From: Metabacillus sp. KUDC1714 | GTDB lineage: Bacteria; Bacillota; Bacilli; Bacillales; Bacillaceae | Direction of reading: 5' to 3' | NCBI RefSeq assembly: GCF_014217835.1 | Contig: NZ_CP055263.1 | Location: 3,165,501-3,229,500 of the forward strand | Length of the DNA: 64,000 nucleotides | Shown here: in pieces, positions 54,146 through 63,872 of the stretch | Layout of the letters: every line of letters begins with the position of its first letter | Position numbering within the stretch: the first letter of the stretch is position 1 | Notes under the pieces: generated by a model | What the model was told of the DNA's origin: nothing | Seen by the model: only the letters and a program-made list of their open reading frames with translations | The model's database searches: none | Program-made: the position numbers and the translations under genes

Positions 54146-54935
54146 TAAAATAGTTCCTAAGATCCCGCTCGATCAAAGAGATTCTAAAAGAACCTTTGTA
54201 ATTGTGGCAGCCATCTTTGCCGTGTTGATATTTTCAGTTTATTATTTAGAGATTTCCTTTATAGAGATGCTCATGGGCATACCAAGCTTTGTTATGTTTT
54301 TCTTTGAAAAGTTCCTTCCGCCAAACACGGAGAATTTACAGCAATATATTCCAGCGGTGATCGATACGCTCGGTTATGCGGTCATCTCAACCTACATTTC
54401 TACGATTATTGCGTTTGTTTTCGGGATATTAATCTCGGAAAATACTAATAAGTTTAAAACATTAAGGGTGATTACCCGCGGTTTTGTATCGGTTTTACGA
54501 AATATTCCTTTTATTATTTGGGGAGCCTTATTGGTTTATATTTTCGGTATTGGTGGGATTGTTGGAGTTTTAGCATTGATTCTTGTAACAATCGGATTTT
54601 TAAGTAAAAGTTATGCAGAATCGATTGATGAAATTTCAGGAGACAAGCTTGAGGCGTTACGGGCGAATGGTTCCTCTTATTTTCAAATCTTGTTTCATGG
54701 TGTCATCCCGCAGTTTGTTCCAGCTTGGATTAATTGGACGTTATTTGCCTTTGAAATTAATGTCCGAGCGTCTGCTGTTTTAGGTCTCGTTGGGGCTGGC
54801 GGTATTGGTGTTCTAATAGATACAAATATTAATTTGTTTAAATATGGAGAAGCAATTACCATTATTGCCGTAATCGTCATGATTATTTTATTAACAGAGT
54901 TAGTAACCAATTCGATTCGTAAACGTTTCGTCTAA
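54138..54935 (+). CDS. phnE: Phosphonate-type ABC permease, first
   Basis: 265 residues from ATG 54138, overlapping phnC by eight bases; the longer frame from 54108 is not supported. About six membrane helices with the EAA loop ISGDKLEALRANGSSYFQIL. It pairs with the next permease to form the channel. Confidence 0.92.
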   Translation: MNSKIVPKIPLDQRDSKRTFVIVAAIFAVLIFSVYYLEISFIEMLMGIPSFVMFFFEKFLPPNTENLQQYIPAVIDTLGYAVISTYISTIIAFVFGILISENTNKFKTLRVITRGFVSVLRNIPFIIWGALLVYIFGIGGIVGVLALILVTIGFLSKSYAESIDEISGDKLEALRANGSSYFQILFHGVIPQFVPAWINWTLFAFEINVRASAVLGLVGAGGIGVLIDTNINLFKYGEAITIIAVIVMIILLTELVTNSIRKRFV

Positions 54936-54960
54936 TTAAAGTAAGGAGATTGAAAACACA

Positions 54961-55755
54961 ATGGAGCACATTCGAGTCACTTCAAAAGGAAGTGTTGGTA
55001 AGTCGATTCTTCTTGTTCTTATTTTGGGAGCTGTGTTTTTTGCAGCTGTAAAGCTTATCAATTTAGATATGCAAAAATTTTATGAACGGTTAGAAAATGT
55101 TCCCGTCGTCTTAAGTAGAATGATGGCTGTCGATTTTTCAATTGTTCCTGATGCACTTTTGAATATTGTGACCAGTTTAGCATTGGCTTTGTTAACATTG
55201 GTTGTAGCTGTTTTTTTAGCCATGTTTTTAAGTTTTTTAGCAGCATCAAATATTGCACCGAATCGATACTTAGCGATTTTTATAAAAGGTTTTTTTGCCA
55301 TCATTCGCTCTGTTCCTTCGCTGGTATGGGGGCTAATGGTGATTGCGAGTCTAGGGTTTGGCAATGTGTCAGGATTTGTTGCGATTTTGATTTCAGCTGT
55401 CGGCTATCTAACCAAAACTTTTACAGCGAGTATAGAAGAGACAGGCAGCGAGATTATTGAAGCGATGAAGGCAACCGGTGCTTCTTGGTTTAAAATTATT
55501 TATCACGGATTGATCCCGCTTTGTATTACCGCTTTTGTTGCTTGGATTACCGTTTGCTTTGAAACCAATGTTTCAGAATCAATCGGTTTAGGAATCATTG
55601 GGGTTGGCGGGATTGGTCTTTTATTGACACAAGCGATTAATACGTATAACTATGCACAAACAACCACGATTGTCATTATGATTTGTTTACTCATGGTTGT
55701 GCTTGAACTGGTGATGACGAAGATGAAAAATAAGATTAAATTTGGAAACAGTTGA
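54961..55755 (+). CDS. phnE: Phosphonate-type ABC permease, second
   Basis: 264 residues, six helices, EAA loop TGSEIIEAMKATGASWFKII. AAGGAG precedes ATG. With the preceding gene it forms the PhnE1/PhnE2 pair typical of Bacillales. Confidence 0.92.
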   Translation: MEHIRVTSKGSVGKSILLVLILGAVFFAAVKLINLDMQKFYERLENVPVVLSRMMAVDFSIVPDALLNIVTSLALALLTLVVAVFLAMFLSFLAASNIAPNRYLAIFIKGFFAIIRSVPSLVWGLMVIASLGFGNVSGFVAILISAVGYLTKTFTASIEETGSEIIEAMKATGASWFKIIYHGLIPLCITAFVAWITVCFETNVSESIGLGIIGVGGIGLLLTQAINTYNYAQTTTIVIMICLLMVVLELVMTKMKNKIKFGNS

Positions 55756-55773
55756 TTGTAGGAGGAAACTAAG

Positions 55774-56523
55774 ATGATGAAAAATGCTAAATTAAATTGG
55801 GTCCGCTTGCCCATTGATAGTCTAGAAAACTGTAGGGAATTAGGTGGATACAGTACCGAATGTGGGGACCAAACAAAGTGGCACTCGTTTTTAAGATCAA
55901 GTGATATGAGCAAACTCTCTAAAGAGGAAATCGACTTTTTAGGAGAGTATGGAGTGAAAACTGTCATTGATCTGCGAGGAGAAGATGAAATTGAAACACA
56001 TAAAAATCCACTTGCGGAAGAGGATTTTTGTGAATACTATAACATCCCATTTATTACCGAGAACGTTTCAGATATTACTGTAACTTCATATGAGATTACA
56101 ATGGGAGATTTTTATATTGATTTATTGGAGCAAAAAAACGATTCTGTAAAAAGAATTTTTGATGTGATCGCTCAAGCAAAAGCAGGCTGCATCGTTTTTC
56201 ATTGCGCGGCCGGAAAAGATCGAACAGGGATCTTAGCCATGCTGCTGTTAGGCTTAGCGGGAGTAGAAAAGAAAGATATTGTCTCAAATTATGAAGTAAC
56301 CTACACGAACCTTGAGTCCATTCATCAGATTGAAAATCCTTATGGAGATATTCCAAGGGAGTACATGTATTCAAATCGTGACTATATCATAAGAGCATAT
56401 GAATACATCCTTCATACTTATCAAAGTGTTGGACAATATTTACTGACAAAAGGTGTGGGGCAGGATGTGATTGATCGAGTAAGGGGACGATTAATAGGTC
56501 TAGGTGAAACTGTTGCATCATAG
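55774..56523 (+). CDS. Cys-dependent (tyrosine-type) phosphatase linked to the importer
   Basis: 249 residues of the Y_phosphatase3/dual-specificity type. The P-loop is C-A-A-G-K-D-R-T-G (Cys144 to Arg150, CX5R), with general acid region upstream and FHCAAGKDRTGIL context; N-terminal RELGGY..and FLRSSD are family features. No signal peptide. TAGGAGGAAA precedes ATG. It is the last gene of the phn operon, so it may dephosphorylate the imported compound instead of cleaving a C-P bond; there is no C-P lyase in the window. Confidence 0.88.
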   Translation: MMKNAKLNWVRLPIDSLENCRELGGYSTECGDQTKWHSFLRSSDMSKLSKEEIDFLGEYGVKTVIDLRGEDEIETHKNPLAEEDFCEYYNIPFITENVSDITVTSYEITMGDFYIDLLEQKNDSVKRIFDVIAQAKAGCIVFHCAAGKDRTGILAMLLLGLAGVEKKDIVSNYEVTYTNLESIHQIENPYGDIPREYMYSNRDYIIRAYEYILHTYQSVGQYLLTKGVGQDVIDRVRGRLIGLGETVAS

Positions 56524-56545
56524 TGACATCCAGAAGGTAAAAAGG

Positions 56546-56571
56546 AGAAGTGTTAAAGCACTTCTTTTTTT
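56546..56571 (+). terminator. Terminator of the phn operon
   Basis: AGAAGTG pairs with CACTTCT, followed by seven T. Confidence 0.85.
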
Positions 56572-56777
56572 GTTCAATTAATAAAATAATTAACTTACAA
56601 CAATAATGTTATGATGGTTCTATCAATATAACTTATTAAAAGGAAATTTATTAAGTGAATAGGATAATCTTGATTGATCTTCCTTCCCATTAGACGATAG
56701 TAGTCTAAATGATCTTGCGGATCATTATAGATTTATATAGAATTAGTGTGTAATTCTGTTTGAAAGGAATTGTAAAA

Positions 56778-57425
56778 ATGACCCAACACTCACTGGTTGA
56801 TATAGCTTATACGAAAATTCGCGAAAATTTAATTAATGCAACTTTTATGCCAGGACAGTTTCTATCGGAAAATGGATTAGCAAAAGAACTAAACATGAGT
56901 CGCACTCCAATTAGAGTTGCAATCTCCCGTTTAGAGTCAGAGGGATTTGTCGCAACAATTAAAAATCGTGGAATTATAGTGAAAGAGATTTCAATGAAAG
57001 AAATGTTAGACCTTTCGCAAGTAATCTTACTTTTACAAGATTTCTCTGTAGATGAAGTAGCAGTGAGGGGCAACCGCTTCGATCTTGAGGAATTGAAAAT
57101 GTATTTAGACCTCCAGTTTGAAGCAGAAAAGAATATAGATTACTATGAATATATTCAAAACTACATTCTTTTTACTCGTTGTATGATTGCATCTGCTAAC
57201 AATAATACAATGTTGGACTTCATGGATTCCTTGAAAGATAAATTTGTACGAATGGCTATGGTTAATTGGAAATTGACCCCTAACCAAAAGCATTATTCTG
57301 CCAATCAAATGAATAAATTAATTTATGAAGCTATTTGTTCGGAAAATTATTCTAGAGTTAAGCAAATTTGTAAAGAAACTTTATCAAAAAGTCGAGAAAG
57401 AATCATTAATTCCGTTGCATTATAA
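56778..57425 (+). CDS. GntR-family regulator (FCD type)
   Basis: 215 residues from ATG 56778 (AAAGGAAT upstream; TTG 56760 is also in frame). A winged HTH (FMPGQFLSENGLAKELNMSR, TPIRVAISRLESEGFVATI) is followed by a helical FCD-like domain (about 85-215). It follows the phn operon by 250 bases and is a likely regulator of it. Ligand unknown. Confidence 0.87.
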   Translation: MTQHSLVDIAYTKIRENLINATFMPGQFLSENGLAKELNMSRTPIRVAISRLESEGFVATIKNRGIIVKEISMKEMLDLSQVILLLQDFSVDEVAVRGNRFDLEELKMYLDLQFEAEKNIDYYEYIQNYILFTRCMIASANNNTMLDFMDSLKDKFVRMAMVNWKLTPNQKHYSANQMNKLIYEAICSENYSRVKQICKETLSKSRERIINSVAL

Positions 57426-57548
57426 ATCTTTTAATGCAACAAATAACTGACACAGCCAAAGGCTAGTAAAATGAATACCTATGTGCTTTAAGGTGACACT
57501 TAGTTTTGATTTTCAATTAAGATAAATGGGTGATCAGAGATTAGGTGA

Positions 57549-57582
57549 CAAAGAGTTCCTCGTGGTAGTGAACTCTTGTTTC
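57549..57582 (+). terminator. Terminator of the GntR gene
   Basis: ACAAAGAGTTC pairs with GAACTCTTGT, followed by T. Confidence 0.72.
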
Positions 57583-57587
57583 ATAAA

Positions 57588-57645
57588 GAAAAACACCTCC
57601 AAAATCGTTTAGATAACTAATACGACTCAAGGGGTGTTTTTTCTT
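57588..57645. terminator. Terminator of the YesM/YesN operon
   Basis: AAAAACACC pairs with GGTGTTTTT across a ~35-base loop with T on both strands. It serves the minus-strand genes and may be shared. Confidence 0.65.
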
Positions 57646-57700
57646 TATCTCATTTTTTACAAACTGAAAAAATTATAGCAATACATCTAATCAATTGTTT

Positions 57701-59410
57701 TTACAGTCTTTTAGGAATGGTGAGGGTTACTGTTGTTCCTACATTTATTTCACTCTGATAAGCTAAACCAAACTTTTGACCGTAAGAAAGTTGTACGCGG
57801 TCGTGGACATTCCTTACTCCATATCCTTCTGTTTTATTTGTTAAAATTGTTTTTAGCTTTTCAGGGACTATTCCACAACCATTATCAGATACTGTGAAAA
57901 TCAAGTTATCCTCATTTTGTTTGCCTGATATCGTTAAAACTCCTTTACCGGATGTTTCTTTGTGATCAATCCCATGATTTATGGCATTTTCTACTAACGG
58001 CTGTAAAAGAAGATTAATCATCGTGTAATCAAGGATATCTTTCTCTACTTCACAATGAACTTCAAATGAATAGGAATGCATCATTCGTTGAATTTGAATA
58101 TAAGAAGTTGTATTTTCGAGTTCATCTTTGACTGAGATGATACTTTTTCCTTGATTCAACGTCGTACGGTAAAACGATGAAAGGTATTGAGCCATTTGAC
58201 TAATATCCTCTTGATCAGCCATAATTGCCTTGCTGTTGATCAGCGATAGACTGTTATAGAAAAAGTGAGGATTAATTTGAGCTTGTAATGCTTTCATCTC
58301 ATATTCTTGACGAGCGATTTTACTTTTGTATACTTCATTAATCATGGTTTGTAATTTATGAACCATATTTCCGAATTTTTGAATTAAGTTACCGATTTCG
58401 TCAGATGCAGTGTTGGTAACAGTTACGACCAATTCCCCTTTTTCAATCTGTTCCATATTTTTTGATAGCATGATTAACGGCCGGACTACCACTTTTGAAA
58501 GAAAATAGATTGATAAAAACAAGATTAGGATTGAAGAAAGAACGACGATAAAAAATGTGAATTCAAGTTCATAAGAAGAGGCAGAGACTGTACCTATAGG
58601 ACGATATAGATATGCTGTCCAGTTATAGGGTATAAGTTCAGCTTTCTTATATATGTACTGTTCTTCTATGGAATTTTCGCTTAATTGTTTTAGCAATTCG
58701 TTTTCTGTTAGCGCAAAAGACTTATTCTTTTCTGAAAATTTGTTTATTTGGAACACAGGCAGATCATTTTCATCAAGAATAATTAGTCCGTAGTTGTTTT
58801 CATATAAGGTGGACATTGATTCAAACACATTTTCATAATCGATATCCATGTAAACGATATTAGTCGTATTATGATGACGATCAAATAATTGGCTCGCAAC
58901 CTCGAATGTCTCCTCTTTAGCTGATACAATTAGTTTTGGTGTGGTCGCTTTCGAAATACTTTCAAACCAACTGTATTGTTCAATATCTGATAAAGGACGA
59001 AGGCTCTCACCGTGTGAATGCATTTTATTATTACTATATATCGTAATTCTATTGATATCCGTTTGTAAAAATTTTGAAGTGTTTAATAGAGGATCTAGTG
59101 TATAGTGATAGAATAAAAACATTTCATAGTTATTGTCATAATGAGATGTAACTCCTCTTTTTACATCTTCATTCCAAACTATATGATTCATAGCATCAAA
59201 ATAAGTATTTACTTTATAATCAAGACTGGAGATTGCTTGATTAAGAGATTCATCTAACACTTCATTTTCGCGTGTAATAAATAAATGTTGAATCTGATTA
59301 TACCAAAAACTTCCCAATGTAATGACTGGGAGTAGACCTGCTAGTAAACAGATAAATAAAATTTTATTTCTGAATTTTAAGTTCTTAAACCAGACTTTTA
59401 TTTTGTTCAT
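57701..59410 (-). CDS. YesM-type sensor histidine kinase
   Basis: 569 residues: membrane helix about 18-36, an extracellular sensor (about 40-280), a second helix (about 285-305), HAMP (about 310-360), His_kinase domain with the phospho-His in ALQAQINPHFFYNSLSLI and a HATPase domain (PLVENAINHGIDHKE, DNGCGI, GYGVRNVHDR). It senses an external sugar or the loaded binding protein, and pairs with the regulator gene two bases upstream. The divergent ABC importer is the likely target. Confidence 0.93.
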   Translation of the reverse strand: MNKIKVWFKNLKFRNKILFICLLAGLLPVITLGSFWYNQIQHLFITRENEVLDESLNQAISSLDYKVNTYFDAMNHIVWNEDVKRGVTSHYDNNYEMFLFYHYTLDPLLNTSKFLQTDINRITIYSNNKMHSHGESLRPLSDIEQYSWFESISKATTPKLIVSAKEETFEVASQLFDRHHNTTNIVYMDIDYENVFESMSTLYENNYGLIILDENDLPVFQINKFSEKNKSFALTENELLKQLSENSIEEQYIYKKAELIPYNWTAYLYRPIGTVSASSYELEFTFFIVVLSSILILFLSIYFLSKVVVRPLIMLSKNMEQIEKGELVVTVTNTASDEIGNLIQKFGNMVHKLQTMINEVYKSKIARQEYEMKALQAQINPHFFYNSLSLINSKAIMADQEDISQMAQYLSSFYRTTLNQGKSIISVKDELENTTSYIQIQRMMHSYSFEVHCEVEKDILDYTMINLLLQPLVENAINHGIDHKETSGKGVLTISGKQNEDNLIFTVSDNGCGIVPEKLKTILTNKTEGYGVRNVHDRVQLSYGQKFGLAYQSEINVGTTVTLTIPKRL

Positions 59411-59411
59411 A

Positions 59412-60968
59412 TTAAGAATTCTCTTTCATTTTTCTTTCCATTTGCCGGTATTTTTCTGGACTTGCTCCGAAATGTTCCCGAAAACTACGAACGAAATATG
59501 AAAGATTTTGATAGCCTACATTATGACATATATCATTCACTTTCATATTTGTACTATGGAGGAGATCTTTTGCTATTTCCATCCTTAGATTTTTAATATA
59601 TTTATTGATTCCGCAACCTGTTTCTTGGATGAATATTTCACTTAAATATCCAGGTGATAAGTACACTTGTTCAGACAATAAATTCAAAGATAAGTCTTCT
59701 TGATAATGTTCGTGTATATATTGTTTTACGATTTGGATAACATGTTTTGGAGATTTTTTTTCTTCCTCTAATCTTTTTGTGATTTCATTTTGAACCGAAA
59801 TCAAAATTTCTTCTATATCAGAAAAATGATGACAGGAATATATAGCCTCCATTGTTTTATTAATTGTTCTTTTATCATATAAGGGTAGATCATGACAAAG
59901 CAGCTGTAATAGTTTTGAAAATAAAAATCGCACATATACATGGGATATTTCTAGATTTGAACGGTACTTTTCGAACAAAGAATTCATATTTTGTCTAAAA
60001 CTAACGGTATCTGCAAATTTAATGGCATTTTGTATGGCCTGTAGTAGGTCATCATCTGTTTCAGGGTAGTTTTTACTTTCGATTGATGTTGCTTCTTTTG
60101 AATATGCATAGGTGTCAGAATAGAAAAAGTGGTCCTCTATATACTTTTCCATCTCCTCGTATAATCTAGGCATTTCATATGGAGCTGAGATTTCATTACT
60201 TATTGAAATAAAACAGTTTATACGATATTCTAAGTGGATTTTTTTTTGTATTCTGGTTGCAATCTGTTTAGTGTGTAATGAGTTATCCCGATTTTTCTTT
60301 AGTAACAATATAATCTGAAAAGGATTAAGATCAATAAAGTCGCAAGAAAAGTTTGGAATAGCTTCCTCGATTTGTTGGTAAAAGAAAAGAGTGTCTTTTT
60401 CCTTAGGAAGTCGATCGAAAAAAGGTTCATCAAACTGCATTAAAATCATTTGAGAATATTCATTTAAATAGGCGAAATTTATGGAAGGGTATTCATTTTT
60501 AAGCTTTTCCAAAGGAGTCTTATTTATAAGACGATTGAGAATATGGGTTTTAAGAAGCTCAGTATTTGCTTCTATTTGTGCTCGTTCTTTCTCCTGAGTT
60601 TTAATATTTTGTATGACGGAACAAAGTGTTTGTTGAAATTCATCAGGTTTTACTGGTTTCAAAATATAATCAACAGCTCTTAATGAAAGAGCTTTTTTAA
60701 TAAAGTTAAAATCATCATGACCACTAAAAAAGATCGTTTGAATAGTTGGATAAAGTTCTCTAGCTTTTGTAGCCAACTCAATCCCATCTATAAAGGGCAT
60801 TTTAATATCTGTAAATAAAATATTTATAGGCTGTTTTTCTAACTGAATAAGAGCCTCTTTTCCATTGTTTGCTTCAATTATATCAAGTTGAAAACGGTAT
60901 TTATTTAGAAGAAAACGAATGACGTTTCGTTCGTCTTTTTCGTCATCTACAATTAAGATTCGATACAT
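59412..60968 (-). CDS. YesN-type response regulator with AraC HTH
   Basis: 518 residues: a receiver domain with Asp54 (ILFTDIKMPFIDG), a ~280-residue linker and C-terminal AraC HTH (LSLNLLSEQVYLSPGYLSEI; NDICHNVGYQNLSYFVRSFR). Paired with the YesM-type kinase. It is divergent from the binding-protein gene across ~195 bases and so probably activates it. Confidence 0.93.
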   Translation of the reverse strand: MYRILIVDDEKDERNVIRFLLNKYRFQLDIIEANNGKEALIQLEKQPINILFTDIKMPFIDGIELATKARELYPTIQTIFFSGHDDFNFIKKALSLRAVDYILKPVKPDEFQQTLCSVIQNIKTQEKERAQIEANTELLKTHILNRLINKTPLEKLKNEYPSINFAYLNEYSQMILMQFDEPFFDRLPKEKDTLFFYQQIEEAIPNFSCDFIDLNPFQIILLLKKNRDNSLHTKQIATRIQKKIHLEYRINCFISISNEISAPYEMPRLYEEMEKYIEDHFFYSDTYAYSKEATSIESKNYPETDDDLLQAIQNAIKFADTVSFRQNMNSLFEKYRSNLEISHVYVRFLFSKLLQLLCHDLPLYDKRTINKTMEAIYSCHHFSDIEEILISVQNEITKRLEEEKKSPKHVIQIVKQYIHEHYQEDLSLNLLSEQVYLSPGYLSEIFIQETGCGINKYIKNLRMEIAKDLLHSTNMKVNDICHNVGYQNLSYFVRSFREHFGASPEKYRQMERKMKENS

Positions 60969-61059
60969 ATTTTTGCCTCCAAGATATAATATTTGTTCAT
61001 TATATCATTTAAGGTTTTTTTAAAAACAATTAGAGATAAATGTTCCGGAAAAAAGTACA

Positions 61060-61073
61060 TGAAAACGGTTTAT
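61060..61073 (+). promoter_or_regulatory. Candidate cre before the sugar ABC operon
   Basis: TGAAAACGGTTTAT fits the cre consensus at 12 of 14 positions and lies about 90 bases before the binding-protein start, in the divergent promoter region. Confidence 0.5.
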
Positions 61074-61164
61074 TTAATATTTTTGAAGAACGCTAAAACA
61101 ATTAAACTAAAAGTGTGCCAATGACATGGCTTAAACAAAAAGGAGATATACGAGGGGGAGAACA

Positions 61165-62853
61165 ATGAAGCGCAACTCATTATTTAAGAGGGTTACCATG
61201 CTATCTATGGCATCTATTATGACATTTTCTTTAGTGGCATGTGTAGAAAAAGAGCCATCCAATGCAGCGGATTCTGCATCAGAAAATGGAGAAAAAATCA
61301 TTAAAATGGGGCGAGTAACTTCAGCTAATTCAAAATTACCTGAAGGTGATACTTATGAAGATAATGCCTATACCCGTCTAGTAGAAGAGAAATTAGGTGT
61401 GAAAATAGAAAATGCATTTGAAGGTGAAGGAGAAGATTATACGAGACAGGTTGCACTTGCTATCTCTTCTGGAGAACTACCTGATATGATGCGAGTCGAT
61501 TCAAGAGAAGAATTGAAAGAGTTAGTTGAGAATGACTTAATAGCAGATTTGACGGATGTTTATAACGAAAATGCAAGCGATTACATTAAAGATATATATG
61601 ATTCTTATGATGGACGAAGTTTAGAAGATGCATCATTCGACGAACGACTAATGGCACTTCCAGCAACAATAGGGGATGAAGCTCCTAATATGATTTGGAT
61701 TAGAAAAGACTGGACGGAAAAGTTAGGATTAGAAATTGATAGTGATGGTGATCGTAGCATCACATTAGATGAACTAGAAAAAACTGCGAAGGCTTTCATA
61801 GAAAATGATCCTGGGGAAACGGGCAATCCAATCGGAATCCCTATGGCTTACTGGTTAAATTCCGGAAGTTATGGAGGCTCTGCACTTAATATGACATCAA
61901 TTGCTGGAATCTTTAATGCTTATCCTCGATTTTGGCTAGAAGATGAAAATGGAAAGATTACGAATGGCTCAATAACAGAGGGAACTAAGCAAGCACTAGG
62001 TGTCTTGTCTGATTGGTATAAGGAAGGGATCCTTGATCCACAGTTTGGAACTAGAACATGGGATGACATAATGGCTCTTGTAACAAATGGACAAACAGGT
62101 ATAGTTACTGGTCCATGGCATATTCCGGACTGGGGATTATCAACTGTAAGAGAAATGGATAAGAATGCAGATTTCGAAGCTTATTCATTAGAAGATGAAA
62201 ATGGAAAAGTAAACGTTGCTCACACGAACCCAACTGGTGCTTTTATCGTTGTCAGAAAAGACTATGAACATCCAGAATTAGCGATTGAGATTTTGAATCT
62301 CTTCTATGACGAGCTAGCAAATTCAAAAGACTTAGAAACTGATTATCCAGAAGTTGCAGAATACAAAGAACTTGGTGTTGATGGGTCAACGAGACCGTTT
62401 AATATCGAAGTGTTAAAATCAGATAATTTGTTATTTGACTATTCAACTATAATGGGTGCAGTAAACGGTGAAATTGAGATGGGAGAAATCGCTTCATCTG
62501 AAGCAAGAGATGCAGCAACTAGTATTAAAAAATATACCGAAAATCCTAGTGATGCTGATACGGCAGATTGGTCAAAATATCACTCTAGAGTGAAAGGTAT
62601 GGGTTTGATCGATAAACTTACAAAAGAGGATAAATTCAATTGGGTAAATCCAGTGTACTTCGGAAATACGGAGACATTAGAGAAAAAAGGTGCGAACCTT
62701 CTTAAATTAGAAGAAGAAGACTTCATTAAAATTGTAACAGGTGCTGAGCCTCTTGAATATTTTGATACCTTTGTATCAAATTGGAAAAGTCAAGGCGGAG
62801 ATGAAATCATCGCTGAAATCGAAGCAATAAATGCTGATAGGAGTAATGAATAA
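61165..62853 (+). CDS. LplA-type sugar ABC binding lipoprotein
   Basis: 562 residues, lipobox LVAC (Cys about 26) followed by an acidic linker and a family 1-type solute-binding protein of the large LplA/YtcQ group (WIRKDWTEKLGL, DGDRSITLDELEKTAKAF which also resembles an EF-hand calcium loop, GPWHIPDWGL). AGGGGGAG precedes ATG. It binds an oligosaccharide, probably plant-derived. It starts an operon with two permeases and no ATPase, as typical for MsmX-served importers. Confidence 0.92.
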   Translation: MKRNSLFKRVTMLSMASIMTFSLVACVEKEPSNAADSASENGEKIIKMGRVTSANSKLPEGDTYEDNAYTRLVEEKLGVKIENAFEGEGEDYTRQVALAISSGELPDMMRVDSREELKELVENDLIADLTDVYNENASDYIKDIYDSYDGRSLEDASFDERLMALPATIGDEAPNMIWIRKDWTEKLGLEIDSDGDRSITLDELEKTAKAFIENDPGETGNPIGIPMAYWLNSGSYGGSALNMTSIAGIFNAYPRFWLEDENGKITNGSITEGTKQALGVLSDWYKEGILDPQFGTRTWDDIMALVTNGQTGIVTGPWHIPDWGLSTVREMDKNADFEAYSLEDENGKVNVAHTNPTGAFIVVRKDYEHPELAIEILNLFYDELANSKDLETDYPEVAEYKELGVDGSTRPFNIEVLKSDNLLFDYSTIMGAVNGEIEMGEIASSEARDAATSIKKYTENPSDADTADWSKYHSRVKGMGLIDKLTKEDKFNWVNPVYFGNTETLEKKGANLLKLEEEDFIKIVTGAEPLEYFDTFVSNWKSQGGDEIIAEIEAINADRSNE

Positions 62854-62884
62854 GGAATAAGGGCTGCTTTGCAGTCCTTATTCT
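62854..62884 (+). terminator. Intercistronic stem-loop after binding-protein gene
   Basis: GGAATAAGGGCTGC pairs with GCAGTCCTTATTC (one mismatch) around a TTT loop without a following T-run. It may stabilise the upstream mRNA and give extra binding protein, rather than ending all transcripts. Confidence 0.6.
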
Positions 62885-62903
62885 ATAAGGAGGGAAAATC
62901 ATT

Positions 62904-63857
62904 ATGAAACCGATAGAGCATGCAAATACAAGGATAGAGCCTATCTATCAAAAGAAGATAAAAGGAAGAAAATTGACTAAAATTGAAGCCTCGTATCACC
63001 TTATGCTGTTGCCCGGGATGATCTTTCTATTCATTTTTAGTTATATCCCAATGTTTGGGATCATCATGGCTTTTCAAGATTATATTCCAGCAAAAGGATT
63101 GTTAGGTTCTGAATTTGTTGGATTTGATCATTTTACTTATATGTTCTCATTACCTGATATCGGGCAAATATTTTCAAATACAATTGTAATCGCACTTGGA
63201 AAAATAGTCTTAGGAACTTTAATGGCAATTGTATTCTCAATTTTATTAAACGAAGTTAGGATTAAACTGTTAAAAAAATCAATTCAAACCGTTGTATATT
63301 TACCTCATTTTTTATCATGGGTTGTATTGGCATCTGTTGTGTTAAATATGTTTAATCTTGATGGAACTGTGAATCAAATTTTAACTTTTTTTGGGTTTGA
63401 AAAGCTGAACTTTCTTGGAAGTAATAAGCTATTTCAACCATTAATAATTGGTACAGATGTTTGGAAGGAATTTGGATTTAATTCCATTGTATACTTAGCT
63501 GCAATAACTGCAATAGACCCAGGGCTTCATGAAGCAGCAGGGATTGATGGAGCCAATTGGTGGAAAAGAGTTTGGCACATTACACTTCCTGGCATGTTGC
63601 CTATAATCCTTCTATTGGCTATTCTAAGTCTCCCTAATATCTTGAATGCTGGTTTTGATCAAATCTATAACCTGTATTCACCCATGGTTTATGAGACAGG
63701 AGACATTCTGGATACCTATGTATATCGAATCGGGTTAATTGGCCGTGAATATAGCTTTGGTACAGCAGTTGGTTTATTTAAATCATTAATAGGATTAGTT
63801 TTAATATTATCAGCAAACAATGCTGCTAAAAAATATACAGATCGAAAGTTATTCTAA
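62904..63857 (+). CDS. LplB-type sugar ABC permease
   Basis: 317 residues with six membrane helices, the N-terminal LMLLPGMIFLFIFSYIPMFG segment and the EAA loop EAAGIDGANWWKRVWHITLP (about 215-235). AAGGAGGG precedes ATG. It is the first of two permeases. Confidence 0.93.
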   Translation: MKPIEHANTRIEPIYQKKIKGRKLTKIEASYHLMLLPGMIFLFIFSYIPMFGIIMAFQDYIPAKGLLGSEFVGFDHFTYMFSLPDIGQIFSNTIVIALGKIVLGTLMAIVFSILLNEVRIKLLKKSIQTVVYLPHFLSWVVLASVVLNMFNLDGTVNQILTFFGFEKLNFLGSNKLFQPLIIGTDVWKEFGFNSIVYLAAITAIDPGLHEAAGIDGANWWKRVWHITLPGMLPIILLLAILSLPNILNAGFDQIYNLYSPMVYETGDILDTYVYRIGLIGREYSFGTAVGLFKSLIGLVLILSANNAAKKYTDRKLF

Positions 63858-63872
63858 GGAGGTAGAGGGATT

